This document shows positions 16,982 to 25,800 of a stretch of DNA of 64,000 nucleotides, piece after piece. This stretch comes from Halobacillus_B sp963739045. Its GTDB lineage: Bacteria; Bacillota; Bacilli; Bacillales; Halobacillaceae. Where the stretch lies: assembly GCA_963739045.1 (NCBI GenBank), contig CAVTYY010000004.1, positions 124,001 through 188,000 on the forward strand, read 5' to 3'. The translations under genes and the position numbers were made by a program. The stretch's first letter is position 1; the number at the start of each line of letters is the position of its first letter. Under the pieces are notes generated by a model. It saw only the letters and a program-made list of their open reading frames with translations, was not told the DNA's origin and ran no database searches.

Positions 16982-17374
16982 ATGAATCCTATCGTGATTT
17001 CTGCCCTAATTATGATTGTTCTTTACATAGCTGTAGGTCAATTTTATTTCAGAATAAAACTTGGGATTAAACCTAGAGGATTTGTCCTAAGCGGCAGAAA
17101 TAAATTATTTGAATTCATTGATTATGCTATGGTTTTCCTGGCATTTGGTTTGCTTATTGGGCTAAACGTTTATTATCAGGAATTTAACATGTTCCATGCC
17201 TTACCGATTTATATCCTTTTCGTGATCTGGGAGATGATTAAAGGGTTTGAGCAGAGACGGGATGATAAACAAGCCAAAACTTATTACCACGAATGGCTTG
17301 CGGCGGCTTTTATGTTTCTATTTATTCTGATCATTGTGATCGACAAAGTTACGGCAAACTCCCTTTCCCATTAG
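16982..17374 (+). CDS. DUF4181-like membrane protein
   Basis: A 130-residue protein with four hydrophobic segments (about 5-25, 46-66, 72-90 and 104-124) and the pattern seen in small DUF4181 membrane proteins of Bacillaceae. The function is unknown. The best ribosome-binding site (AGGGGG) favours an ATG at 16971 that opens only a four-codon frame (MRIL, stop overlapping the ATG at 16982), so translation may re-initiate at 16982. Confidence 0.65.
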   Translation: MNPIVISALIMIVLYIAVGQFYFRIKLGIKPRGFVLSGRNKLFEFIDYAMVFLAFGLLIGLNVYYQEFNMFHALPIYILFVIWEMIKGFEQRRDDKQAKTYYHEWLAAAFMFLFILIIVIDKVTANSLSH

Positions 17375-17386
17375 GATGGAGCAAGG

Positions 17387-17464
17387 ATGGTTACAGCAGT
17401 CCGAAAAACAGCAGTAGTTCTCCATGTCACTGAGCAGACTGTCATAGCGGTAGCAGTCAAATAA
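17387..17464 (+). CDS. possible 25-residue short ORF
   Basis: An ATG preceded by GGATGGAGCAAGG opens 25 codons of Val/Ala/Thr-rich sequence in the stretch between the DUF4181-like gene and the convergent AEC transporter. There is no family match. It is the only candidate in 17375-17569. Confidence 0.15.
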   Translation: MVTAVRKTAVVLHVTEQTVIAVAVK

Positions 17465-17569
17465 GAAACTTAGCTGGTCTTTTATATTTTGCCAACCTTA
17501 TTAAGGAGAAGGCTGGGGCATAAGGAAATGTCACCAATTTAAAAACGAACCATCAAGGGAATTGCGCAA

Positions 17570-17650
17570 AAAAATCCGAACGATGATGGAAGAATGCCGT
17601 TAACATTCCATTCCTCATCGTTCGGATTTTCTATTGGCAAAAGACTTATG
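17570..17650. repeat. palindromic repeat family A, copy 1 (bidirectional terminator)
   Basis: AAAATCCGAACGATGA and TCATCGTTCGGATTTT form a 16-bp stem around a 28-base partly paired loop. A closely similar element at 59186-59274 shares the stem and also the flanking ATTGG..AAAGACTT, beyond what a chance terminator would share. Both copies lie between convergent genes, where they can stop transcription from both sides. Confidence 0.8.
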
Positions 17651-17660
17651 TTTTACTTTG

Positions 17661-18587
17661 CTAGGAAACGGCGCCGAACAGCCAGAGCATAAAAGGAACC
17701 GTCACAATACTGGCCAAAGTAGTTACGAGCGTACTGTAGGATACCAGCTGAGGCTCCGTATTATACTGGAGAGAATACATAGTCGTGTTGGCCGCCGTTG
17801 GCATAGCAGATAGAATAACCAGAATACTGGTAAGCAGCGGGTTAAGTCCAAGAAGCACCGTTAATCCAAAGGCGATGACAGGAGAGATCATTAATTTAAT
17901 CGTGAAAATAGTGGACAATTCCCGCCATTTTACCGTTCCTTTTGTTAGCGAAGCCAATTGCATTCCAAGGACAAGCATAATAGTTGGAATGGTAGCATCT
18001 GCAACCAAATTAACCGCCTGCATAATAAATTCGGGTATTTTTATATGCGTTACCTGGACAAGTAATCCTAGAACAACCGCATGATTGATCGGCATCCTGG
18101 CGATTTTCCCAGCTGCTTCCTTCATATTTAAACTGGAAGTGCTGCTGCCTCTAGCCGCATAGTAAAGCCCAACGGTGTTCATTAACAAAGACTGAACGAC
18201 CATCATGATGATCGCATAATCGACGCCGGCCTTGCCATAAGCGAATAAAATAATCGGCACACCATAGTTGCCGCTGTTCATAAATACGCTGGACAGGACC
18301 ATAGCAGAAGATTTGGGTTTCGTCTGCGCTTGTATTTTTGCGATAACGGTTACGAGGACAATTAAAATAATCATCAGCGATACGCAAAATAATACGATAT
18401 AAAGATAATCGAGGGTGACCTTATTCTGATAAAAGGTCCGAAAAGCAAGGAACGGATACATTAAGTACAGGGCAGCGGTTGAGATCGACTTCCGGTCAAA
18501 CCCTATCCTTTTCTGCCCAATGTATCCAATTCCAAAGATGATAAAAGCGGGTAATACGATCAAAATTACTTCCAAAACGGCCACCAC
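17661..18587 (-). CDS. AEC-family transporter (malate permease-like)
   Basis: A 308-residue auxin efflux carrier/malate-permease family protein with about ten hydrophobic segments in two halves. The conserved asparagine-rich region SSVFMNSGNYGVPI lies near residue 100. It starts (GTG at 18587) 15 bases after the stop of the 2-hydroxycarboxylate transporter with only a weak ribosome-binding site, which suggests translational coupling. Malate or another organic anion is the likely substrate given the neighbouring CitA-type sensor. Confidence 0.82.
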   Translation of the reverse strand: MVAVLEVILIVLPAFIIFGIGYIGQKRIGFDRKSISTAALYLMYPFLAFRTFYQNKVTLDYLYIVLFCVSLMIILIVLVTVIAKIQAQTKPKSSAMVLSSVFMNSGNYGVPIILFAYGKAGVDYAIIMMVVQSLLMNTVGLYYAARGSSTSSLNMKEAAGKIARMPINHAVVLGLLVQVTHIKIPEFIMQAVNLVADATIPTIMLVLGMQLASLTKGTVKWRELSTIFTIKLMISPVIAFGLTVLLGLNPLLTSILVILSAMPTAANTTMYSLQYNTEPQLVSYSTLVTTLASIVTVPFMLWLFGAVS

Positions 18588-18602
18588 ATTTTCTAAAAGT
18601 TA

Positions 18603-19928
18603 TCAAGACAACAGAGGAATAATTAAGCCCGCTAATAATAAAATCAGTGCACCGCCTAAACGGGAAGAAATTTGAGCAAAAGGCATTAATTCCATTCTTC
18701 TGGAAGCGGAGAGAACAGCGACATCTCCCGTTCCTCCCATATTGGCCATACATAAACCAGCGGTAATCGCGGCTTCAATTGGATAGAACCCAACGAACTT
18801 TCCTAGCAGTCCGGCACCAAGGATGGCACCTGCTACGACTCCGAACACTGTTAAAATATACGGAAGGGTCAATGCTTCAAGTACGGTGTTTAAATCAGTA
18901 TAGGCGATTCCGATTCCGAATAGCAAGGCAAGCGTCCAGTTCTTCGCCACGAACTTGTACCATTGGCTTGCGCCTTCAATTACACTTGTTGGAATGATAT
19001 CAGCAATCTTAGCAATCGCTACAATAATAATCATTAGGGCATAAGGGTGAAGAGGGATATAATCGCCTAACAGACCGCCGACTGCAAAGAAGGTAATCGC
19101 GGCTAACAGTCCCATGCCCATTTTTTGAATATCATAGGTTTGCTTTTCTTCTTTGTATTTAAAGCCGGGAATCAATTGGCCATTCCCAGTTAAAGAGGGT
19201 ACTTTTTTCCCTAACAAATTAAGCATACTGGCGAGCACAATGGCGAAGACGTTACCTAAAGCAAGCGCTGGAACGAGGATAGAAATATAATAGCTTGGGT
19301 CATTGCCCATCATTTCAGAGTAAATCTGGCTCATTGGAATAGCTCCAGCTCCCATGCCGCCACCCATAATCGGCATCGTGATAACAAGGACAGCCTCTCT
19401 TAAAGAAAACCCTGCAAGCGATCCTAGCAGTCCGGCAATCAGCACGGCACCGATAATGGCACCAAAAATCGGAATAAAGTAACGCAATCCTACTTTGACC
19501 AAAATCTTCTTATTCATCCCGAGGATACTGCCAGTAATTAATGCAGCAATATAGAAGTTCAAAAATCCGCCATCCTTCATAAAATCAGTCATTGTCGTAA
19601 CTGACGATTCAGGTAGCAGCCCCGCATAAACCATAAAGGCAGCACCGAAAATTGCCACAATGGCGCCGCCTCCTAGGAAGGTTTTCACAATAGGGGTATG
19701 ATCCCCTACCCATCCGAATAGCTCTCCCAGAATCATCATAACGAGTAGACTTCCGATCATGCCGCCGGGTAAGTTTCCTGTATACAAGCTGACTAAAGTA
19801 ATCACTGCAAAAATGCCGAACCATAAGACCGGAATCTCGAAAATTGTAAAAGGCTTTTTTTCCTTTGTTACTTCCGTGACGTTGTGCGGTTGTTGATCTT
19901 CTCTCAGTTTCTCTGCTGTTTGGTCCAT
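18603..19928 (-). CDS. 2-hydroxycarboxylate transporter family (citrate/malate)
   Basis: A 441-residue 2HCT protein related to CimH, CitS and MleP, with about eleven hydrophobic segments and the two family GGXG-type reentrant motifs: PIMGGGMGAGAIPMSQ near residue 190 and CMANMGGTGDVAVLSA near 400. It imports citrate, malate or related anions with a cation. The ATG at 19928 follows AGGAGG nine bases upstream; an in-frame start ten codons earlier would place that site inside the gene. A cre-like site lies 45 bases upstream, and the two-component pair lies directly upstream on the same strand. Confidence 0.9.
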   Translation of the reverse strand: MDQTAEKLREDQQPHNVTEVTKEKKPFTIFEIPVLWFGIFAVITLVSLYTGNLPGGMIGSLLVMMILGELFGWVGDHTPIVKTFLGGGAIVAIFGAAFMVYAGLLPESSVTTMTDFMKDGGFLNFYIAALITGSILGMNKKILVKVGLRYFIPIFGAIIGAVLIAGLLGSLAGFSLREAVLVITMPIMGGGMGAGAIPMSQIYSEMMGNDPSYYISILVPALALGNVFAIVLASMLNLLGKKVPSLTGNGQLIPGFKYKEEKQTYDIQKMGMGLLAAITFFAVGGLLGDYIPLHPYALMIIIVAIAKIADIIPTSVIEGASQWYKFVAKNWTLALLFGIGIAYTDLNTVLEALTLPYILTVFGVVAGAILGAGLLGKFVGFYPIEAAITAGLCMANMGGTGDVAVLSASRRMELMPFAQISSRLGGALILLLAGLIIPLLS

Positions 19929-19972
19929 TGTACCATTCCTCCTAAAATAATTGATCAATGCTAACTTTCATC

Positions 19973-19986
19973 CGTAAGCGCTTTCA
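19973..19986 (-). promoter_or_regulatory. cre-like CcpA site before the 2HCT gene
   Basis: On the reverse strand TGAAAGCGCTTACG matches TGWAANCGNTNWCA at all fixed positions except the last. It lies between the response-regulator terminator and the transporter start, where CcpA binding would repress in the presence of preferred sugar. Confidence 0.6.
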
Positions 19987-20061
19987 AATAACTGTGTTTA
20001 GTGTATAAATTTTAAGAGGAAATTCACACATTAATAAATTATTAATAGTATTGTAATTAAA

Positions 20062-20087
20062 GAAAGCAGCCGTAAATGGCTGCTTTC
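20062..20087 (-). terminator. terminator after the response-regulator gene
   Basis: GAAAGCAGCC / GGCTGCTTTC with a six-base loop is followed on the reverse strand by TTTAATTA. It separates the two-component genes from the transporter genes. Confidence 0.8.
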
Positions 20088-20089
20088 GA

Positions 20090-20797
20090 CTATATATAGG
20101 GTTCGATTGTCTGCTCATCTTTCAGTCTATACTGATAAATCGGTCTGCCGACACCGTAGATTAAGGTTTCTTCCAAGTAACCGAGATCAGTCAAGAATTT
20201 CAAATACTTTCTTACGGACACCCGGGAAATAGTTGCTGCTTCTGCAATTTCTTCTGTGGAGAAGGAGGCAGGACTCTTATCCAATATGGCTTGCTGGATG
20301 GTGAGCAGGGTGTTTTTCGTTAAGCCTTTAGGTAAGGTCTGAGGAGCCGGTGCCTCCGTGCGGCTGCTTTTCTTCTGCAGTAATTGGTCTAGTTCTTCCT
20401 GACTGATGGTTTTTTTATTCGTAAGCTTCTGGTAATTGGTCTTGTATTGAGTCAGCGCTTTTTGAAATCGGTCAAATTCAAAAGGTTTGATTAAATAATC
20501 AACAGCGCCAAGCCTTAATGACTGTTGAATCTGAGAAAGGTCCGAAGCAGCCGTGATTAAGATTACATCAATATCCTGATCCTGTTCCCGGATACGCCTA
20601 AGAAAGTCAATGCCGTTCAATCCGGGCATGTAAACATCCAGCAGCATAAGATCAATTTCTGTAGTTGTTATATAGCTGAGGGCAGCTTCAGTATTGGCAG
20701 CCATGCCGGTAATTGTAAATCCTTCCATTTGCTCGACATATTGTTTGTTTAAGGAGGCGACCATCGGATCATCTTCAACAATTAACACCTTAATCAA
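20090..20797 (-). CDS. response regulator, CitT/DctR type
   Basis: A CheY-like receiver (phospho-acceptor Asp in LMLLDVYMPG near residue 55, Lys in YLIKPFEF near 107) followed by a C-terminal helix-turn-helix (FSTEEIAEAATISRVSVRKYLKFL near residues 185-210). This is the layout of CitB/DcuR/MalR regulators. The likely start is TTG at 20797, eight bases after AGGTGG and overlapping the kinase stop region; GTG at 20809 is the alternative. With the adjacent kinase it should activate the transporter genes in response to an external dicarboxylate or tricarboxylate. Confidence 0.88.
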   Translation of the reverse strand: MIKVLIVEDDPMVASLNKQYVEQMEGFTITGMAANTEAALSYITTTEIDLMLLDVYMPGLNGIDFLRRIREQDQDIDVILITAASDLSQIQQSLRLGAVDYLIKPFEFDRFQKALTQYKTNYQKLTNKKTISQEELDQLLQKKSSRTEAPAPQTLPKGLTKNTLLTIQQAILDKSPASFSTEEIAEAATISRVSVRKYLKFLTDLGYLEETLIYGVGRPIYQYRLKDEQTIEPYI

Positions 20798-20798
20798 T

Positions 20799-22400
20799 TT
20801 ATTCACCACCTGCTTCGTATGGAATAATTACGCTAAAACGGGTCCCTTGATCAGGAGCGGATTCGATTTCAATCGAACCTTTCCATTTATCAACACTGTT
20901 CGTTGTTAGATAGAGGCCGAAACCACGATGTTTACCTGTTTTAGAGGAGAACCCTTTGAGGAATATTTTTTCCTGCATTTCATCCGGAATCCCTGGTCCG
21001 CTGTCAGTTACCACAATGGTAAGTAGTTCATCGATGTAAGAAAGAGTAATCGTGATGTTTTTATTCTCTTGTTCCTTAACACTGTCGATAGCATTATCAA
21101 TTAAATTGCCGACAATGGTAATAAGGTCATGGGTCAGAGCAGGGTCTTCGGGCGCTGGTATCTCTGTTTCGCAATCAATAGTCATTGTGACAGCAGCCTC
21201 TCTGGCGAAACTGATCTTCCCAATGATAAAACCTGCAAATGCAGGGTCTTTAATATGGCGTGTCACATTCCCAACTTCATAGGCCTGATGGTCGACGAGT
21301 GTACTAATATAACCGGTGACCTGGTCATATTCCTTCAACTTAATCATTCCGAGCAGAACATGAAGCTGGTTCATGTACTCATGGGATTGTGAACGCAGCG
21401 TATCGGCATACATTTGCACTCCCGTCAACTGTTCCGCCAGCTGATTCACTTCAGTTTTGTCTCGAAATGTCGCAATGGCTCCCACTACGGTGTCGTTGAC
21501 TACAAGAGGAACACGGTTCGTAATAATCGAGACTCCATTAATGATCTGTTCTTCATCGAGATCAGATTCCTGCTCATCCAATACACGATCGAGCCTGGTG
21601 CCTGGCAGGAATTGATTGATCTTTAATCCAATTGGATCCTTATCCATTAAGCCCGCTTTTTGAAAAATTTGGCGAGCGGATTTATTCACTAGAACGATCG
21701 TGGCGTCTTTGTCAATCGCTATGATCCCTTCATGAACAGAATGGAGCATTTGGTTTCGTTCTTCATGAATCCGGGCAATCGCATAAGGTTCAAGCCCAAA
21801 CAAACTGTTTTTAATGTATCTGGCTAAAAGGAAAGCCCCGATAATCCCAACGAGAATTCCAATAATCGAACCAATGAAGATCTGCCTCTGATTCTGATGG
21901 ATGGCGGACTGAACGGCATGCAGGGAAATTCCTACTGCCACAGCTCCGATTTGTTTATGATTCTTATTATAGATGGGTGTGAATGCCCGTAACGATTCAC
22001 CGAGTGTACCCTTGGAACGGGAGATGTACTCTTCCCCTTGCAGTACACGTTTCTCATCTCCGCCAACAAAGTGCTTGCCAATGCGATCGGGCTCCGGGTG
22101 GGATTTCCGAATGCCATCCATGTCCATGACTACCACAAACATTACATCTGCTGCTTTTTGAATCGCCATCGCGTAATCCTGGATATTACTTTCCTTTGAT
22201 TGATCCTCCAATCCTTCTTTAACAATTTGGGATTCTGCCGCCGTGCTAGAAACGATTCGTGCTTTATCTCTTAGTTCCTTCTCGATGTTGTCACTTGTAT
22301 TGTTTGTAATTAATAGGTCAGTAATCACAAGCGATAGTAACACGACCAGACAGACAAATCCTATAATAATCGTGCTTAATTTGAATCGGGGCTGCGGCAC
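20799..22400 (-). CDS. sensor histidine kinase, CitA/DcuS family
   Basis: A 533-residue kinase. It has an N-terminal membrane segment (residues 7-30), an extracytoplasmic PDC/PAS-like sensor (about 31-170, with the citrate-family stretch SRSKGTLGESLRAFTPIY), a second membrane segment (about 173-195), a cytoplasmic PAS, the SpoOB-type phospho-acceptor histidine in RSQSHEYMNQLHVLLGMI, and a GHKL ATPase (NLIDNAIDS, DSGPGIP, GFGLYL). The GTG at 22400 follows AGAGGTGAT. The ligand is probably citrate, malate or succinate given the transporters downstream. Confidence 0.9.
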   Translation of the reverse strand: MPQPRFKLSTIIIGFVCLVVLLSLVITDLLITNNTSDNIEKELRDKARIVSSTAAESQIVKEGLEDQSKESNIQDYAMAIQKAADVMFVVVMDMDGIRKSHPEPDRIGKHFVGGDEKRVLQGEEYISRSKGTLGESLRAFTPIYNKNHKQIGAVAVGISLHAVQSAIHQNQRQIFIGSIIGILVGIIGAFLLARYIKNSLFGLEPYAIARIHEERNQMLHSVHEGIIAIDKDATIVLVNKSARQIFQKAGLMDKDPIGLKINQFLPGTRLDRVLDEQESDLDEEQIINGVSIITNRVPLVVNDTVVGAIATFRDKTEVNQLAEQLTGVQMYADTLRSQSHEYMNQLHVLLGMIKLKEYDQVTGYISTLVDHQAYEVGNVTRHIKDPAFAGFIIGKISFAREAAVTMTIDCETEIPAPEDPALTHDLITIVGNLIDNAIDSVKEQENKNITITLSYIDELLTIVVTDSGPGIPDEMQEKIFLKGFSSKTGKHRGFGLYLTTNSVDKWKGSIEIESAPDQGTRFSVIIPYEAGGE

Positions 22401-22645
22401 AAGGATCACCTCTTAACTTGAATGATTAAAGAATCTATTTAGACCATCATACCAGACGTTCACCTTCATGTTTATCGATGATTTAGTTCCTTGCTACTTA
22501 AATCCTGTTTGGACTTGGATTCGCATGGATGTGTTCATTTGGTTCTTCATGTCAGACTTGCTGTATGTGAAAATGTTATGATTTAAAGGGATGTTTCAGG
22601 TTAATTAAAAAAATGGTTAGAGCTAACAAATAAAGTGAGGGAATT

Positions 22646-23098
22646 ATGAACTTTTATCATCGTCATAGAGATAGCATCATTCAATATATAAAATACTGTA
22701 TTGTAGGGCTTTTTTGTGCTGCCCTGGATATTGGTGTGCTTAATGGTTTACTGCATTTCTTTCCAACAGAAAATAAGCTGCTGCTGACTTTATTTAATAC
22801 CTTGGCTTATGGCACGGCAGTCATGAATAGCTACTTATGGAACTCAAAGTTTACCTTTCAAGCCAAGAAAAATACAAGGCAGTTTATCGCTTTTATTATT
22901 CAATCGCTCATCAGCCTGCTTATTGCGAATATCATCTTTGTTGCTGGCTTATGGTTATTTGATCATATCCACGGCTTTCCACAGTGGTTAGAGACAAACA
23001 TTCCAAAGCTTGCCTCTATGTATCTATCTGCATTAGCAAGCTTCTTTTTTAATAAGTACTTTGTTTTTGCTAAGAAGAAGGAGGCCGCTGCAGAGTAG
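22646..23098 (+). CDS. GtrA-family membrane protein
   Basis: A 150-residue GtrA-like protein with four hydrophobic segments (18-38, 48-62, 82-108 and 122-140), the family opening QYIKYCIVGLFCAALDIGV and the ending YLSALASFFFNKYFVF. GtrA proteins are thought to move polyprenyl-linked sugars across the membrane for cell-wall or teichoic-acid glycosylation. The ATG follows GTGAGGGAATT. No glycosyltransferase adjoins it, so its partner is unknown. Confidence 0.88.
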   Translation: MNFYHRHRDSIIQYIKYCIVGLFCAALDIGVLNGLLHFFPTENKLLLTLFNTLAYGTAVMNSYLWNSKFTFQAKKNTRQFIAFIIQSLISLLIANIIFVAGLWLFDHIHGFPQWLETNIPKLASMYLSALASFFFNKYFVFAKKKEAAAE

Positions 23099-23101
23099 GA
23101 C

Positions 23102-23191
23102 ATGGCCGTTACCCGGGGGCGTCCCGATGGAAAAATGGGGAGAGCGCTCCTGGACCTGGTGTTCGTTGATTATTTCCATGGCGTATTTTAA
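23102..23191 (+). CDS. possible 29-residue short ORF
   Basis: An ATG four bases after the GtrA stop opens 29 codons in a locally GC-richer stretch. It has a weak TAGGA ribosome-binding site and no recognised family, and is reported only as the sole candidate in 23099-23249. Confidence 0.12.
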   Translation: MAVTRGRPDGKMGRALLDLVFVDYFHGVF

Positions 23192-23249
23192 AGGGTTTTA
23201 GCGAAAAAGGTGGAATGAGTAAAGTAACACGTAAAACAGGGGGATACCT

Positions 23250-24284
23250 ATGAAGCTGCTAATCATTGGAGGTACACAATTCGTTGGAAAATCCATTGTT
23301 GAAAATGCTTTAGCAAGAAATCATCAAGTTACGTTATTTAATAGAGGCAGAACCAACCCAACTCTATTTAAAAGTGTGGAACAAATCAATGGAGATCGCG
23401 AAAACATAGAAGATCTGAAACAGCTTAAAGGCAGAGCGTGGGACGCCGTTATCGATACGTGCGGGTTCAATCCGCAAGTGGTGGCTCAATCTGCTAATTT
23501 ACTTAAAGACCAGGTTAATCTGTACTGCTATATTTCTACCATGTCCGTTTACAAACATCTCATTGAACAGGATCACATAACAGAATCGGCAGAAGTGATG
23601 ACTTTAACGGAGGAAGAGCTGCAAACCGTAACGAATGGAATGAAGGGGAGAGGGAGTAATGAATATTACGGGTCACTGAAATTCCATAGTGAATTGGCTG
23701 TCACAGAGATCATGAGTGAGAGCCACTCACTCATGATTAGACCAGGATTAATTGTGGGTCCGGATGATCCGACTGACCGATTCACCTACTGGCCAGTCCG
23801 AGTGAAGGCGGGCGGGGAATTTATTGTACCCGAACCAAAAGAAAAGAAGGTACAGTTCATTGATGTGCGCGATTTATCAGCTTGGATCATTCACATGATT
23901 GAGAATCATGAGACAGGGGTGTACCACGCAGCCGGTCCGGAACAGAAACTTACTATGAATCATTTCATTCAATCCTGTCAAGCAGTGCTTAATCCTGAAG
24001 CTGAACCACGGTGGGTCACCGAATCTTTTCTACTAAATGAAAACGTCCAGCCCTGGATGGAAGTCCCTCTCTGGGTTCCTACAGAAGGTGATTTTGGAAT
24101 CGATTGTACAAAAGCCATTGAAAAAGGGCTGAAGTTTCGTGCAATAGAGAAAACAATCAAAGATACCTGGGCATGGCATGAAACGCGTGAAGATGAAGAC
24201 CTTAAAGCGGGGATCAGTTTCCAGAAAGAAAGCTCTCTCTTAAAAAAGATAAACGAATCCTCTGGTAAAGCATCGGATATTTAA
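23250..24284 (+). CDS. NAD-dependent epimerase/dehydratase (extended SDR)
   Basis: A 344-residue extended short-chain dehydrogenase. The N-terminal cofactor loop is GGTQFVG (7-13), the active-site Tyr-x3-Lys is in YYGSLKFHSE near residue 140, and IRPGLIVGPDDPTDRFTYWP near 162 is typical of isoflavone-reductase/epimerase-like proteins. The ATG follows ACAGGGGGATACCT. The substrate, perhaps a nucleotide sugar, is not shown by the sequence. It is followed by a terminator and looks monocistronic. Confidence 0.82.
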   Translation: MKLLIIGGTQFVGKSIVENALARNHQVTLFNRGRTNPTLFKSVEQINGDRENIEDLKQLKGRAWDAVIDTCGFNPQVVAQSANLLKDQVNLYCYISTMSVYKHLIEQDHITESAEVMTLTEEELQTVTNGMKGRGSNEYYGSLKFHSELAVTEIMSESHSLMIRPGLIVGPDDPTDRFTYWPVRVKAGGEFIVPEPKEKKVQFIDVRDLSAWIIHMIENHETGVYHAAGPEQKLTMNHFIQSCQAVLNPEAEPRWVTESFLLNENVQPWMEVPLWVPTEGDFGIDCTKAIEKGLKFRAIEKTIKDTWAWHETREDEDLKAGISFQKESSLLKKINESSGKASDI

Positions 24285-24316
24285 AGTGTTCTTAAATAAA
24301 ATAATCTAAACATAAA

Positions 24317-24359
24317 AATAAGCGCAGTCCTTTTAATGAAGGAATACGCTTATTTTTTG
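24317..24359 (+). terminator. Rho-independent terminator
   Basis: AAATAAGCG / CGCTTATTT outer arms and TCCTT / AAGGA inner arms with a T tail follow the epimerase gene. Confidence 0.88.
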
Positions 24360-24552
24360 TTGTAAAAAAACTCTTTTCAAATAAAATTCGTCTATAATAA
24401 TGAGGTAGGAAATTTTTCTCGTTAGGAATGTCCGCAGGCTAACAGTTAAATGAGATGAGAAGTGATTTTCTGACAAAATTCTTCTTTACTAACGAATCAA
24501 ATAAGGGTAACTTAATGTACAGAGCTCTCTTTTGAAAGAAAGGATGATTTGA

Positions 24553-25590
24553 ATGACAGAATCTCGCAAAGTTCGCAAGGTTCAAAAGAGAAGAAAGAAA
24601 AAGAAAATAAAGTTATTTCTAGCTTTCATTTTTTTAATGGGATTACTTCTTATCGGCTATTCAGGCTATCAATATATTGCAGGCAAGAATGAAGCACAAA
24701 ATAAAGTATCGGGTGCTGGAAATGAAGAACAGGCATTAGCAGAAACGACTAGCCAATATAAGGATGATTTTAAAGGAGTTAAGAGCGTAGATGGCAAAAC
24801 AAATGTTCTTCTTCTAGGAACAGATCAGCGCGGCTCTGAAACGGCACGCTCTGATACGATTATTATTGCTCAGTATGATCCTGAAAAAGGAACAGCTAAG
24901 ATGGCCTCGGTGATGAGAGATACCTATGTGAATATTCCCGGGCATGGCTATAACAAAATCAATTCAGCTTTTGCTTTTGGCGGACCTGAACTTCTTAGAC
25001 AAACCATTTCCGAAAATTTCGGTGTAGATTTAGAATACTACGCCATCGTAGATTTTAATGGGTTTGTTCAAATTGCTGATACTCTCGCTCCAGACGGAGT
25101 AACCGTTGATGTAGAAGAAGACATGAAGTATAAAGATGGTTCTGGAACTATTGATCTGGATCTTCAGGAAGGAACTCAAAAACTTAAAGGGGAAGATCTG
25201 CTTGGCTATGCCCGCTTCCGGCATGATGATAAAGGTGATTTTGGCCGGGTGGAGAGACAGCAGAAAGTAATCAAATTATTAGAGGATAAACTAACCTCCT
25301 TTAGTGGAATCATGAAAGCGCCCCGTCTAATCGGAAATATCCAGCCTTATATTGACACCAATATGAGCAGCGGGAGAGTCATGGGACTGGCAAAAGACTT
25401 CTTATTAAATCCTGCCGATGACATTCAGACGACGAGAGTACCAGAGAAAGACAAGGTATGGGATGAAAGAAAACCTTATCCAGTTGGTTTGGTGCTTGCT
25501 CATAACGAGGAACAAACAAAGGAAGACTTACAGAATTTCTTGAATGGAACAAGTTCTGGCGAATCTGATAATGATTACGCAAGTCAGTAA
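24553..25590 (+). CDS. LytR-CpsA-Psr (LCP) family protein, TagU-like
   Basis: A 345-residue protein with a very basic cytoplasmic start (KVQKRRKKKKIK), one membrane anchor (residues 20-42) and an extracellular LCP domain. Conserved parts are NVLLLGTDQRG near residue 93, ARSDTIIIAQYDP, MRDTYVNIPGHGYNKINSAF near 128 and GYARFRHDDKGDFGRVERQQ near 217. LCP enzymes transfer wall teichoic acid or other glycopolymers from lipid carrier to peptidoglycan. The ATG follows GAAAGAAAGGATGATTTGA. It is a single gene with its own terminator. Confidence 0.92.
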   Translation: MTESRKVRKVQKRRKKKKIKLFLAFIFLMGLLLIGYSGYQYIAGKNEAQNKVSGAGNEEQALAETTSQYKDDFKGVKSVDGKTNVLLLGTDQRGSETARSDTIIIAQYDPEKGTAKMASVMRDTYVNIPGHGYNKINSAFAFGGPELLRQTISENFGVDLEYYAIVDFNGFVQIADTLAPDGVTVDVEEDMKYKDGSGTIDLDLQEGTQKLKGEDLLGYARFRHDDKGDFGRVERQQKVIKLLEDKLTSFSGIMKAPRLIGNIQPYIDTNMSSGRVMGLAKDFLLNPADDIQTTRVPEKDKVWDERKPYPVGLVLAHNEEQTKEDLQNFLNGTSSGESDNDYASQ

Positions 25591-25612
25591 GGATCAAGAG
25601 ACTAGGATACAG

Positions 25613-25656
25613 CAGAAAACCCTAACAAATGGACTTTGGTTAGGGTTTTCTGTATT
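25613..25656 (+). terminator. Rho-independent terminator
   Basis: CAGAAAACCCTAAC / GTTAGGGTTTTCTG with a 12-base loop, 22 bases after the LCP gene stop. Confidence 0.9.
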
Positions 25657-25800
25657 TAGTGAGGCGGGCTCCGTTCACCTGCGAAATCAAGTTATTGAAA
25701 CTCCCGCGTGCTATGGGAAAGGATGACCATTCTTATTGAACCATCCCGCCCTTGTATTAAGAATAGATAAATAAAGTTGAACTGGGACTACAGTTCAAAG

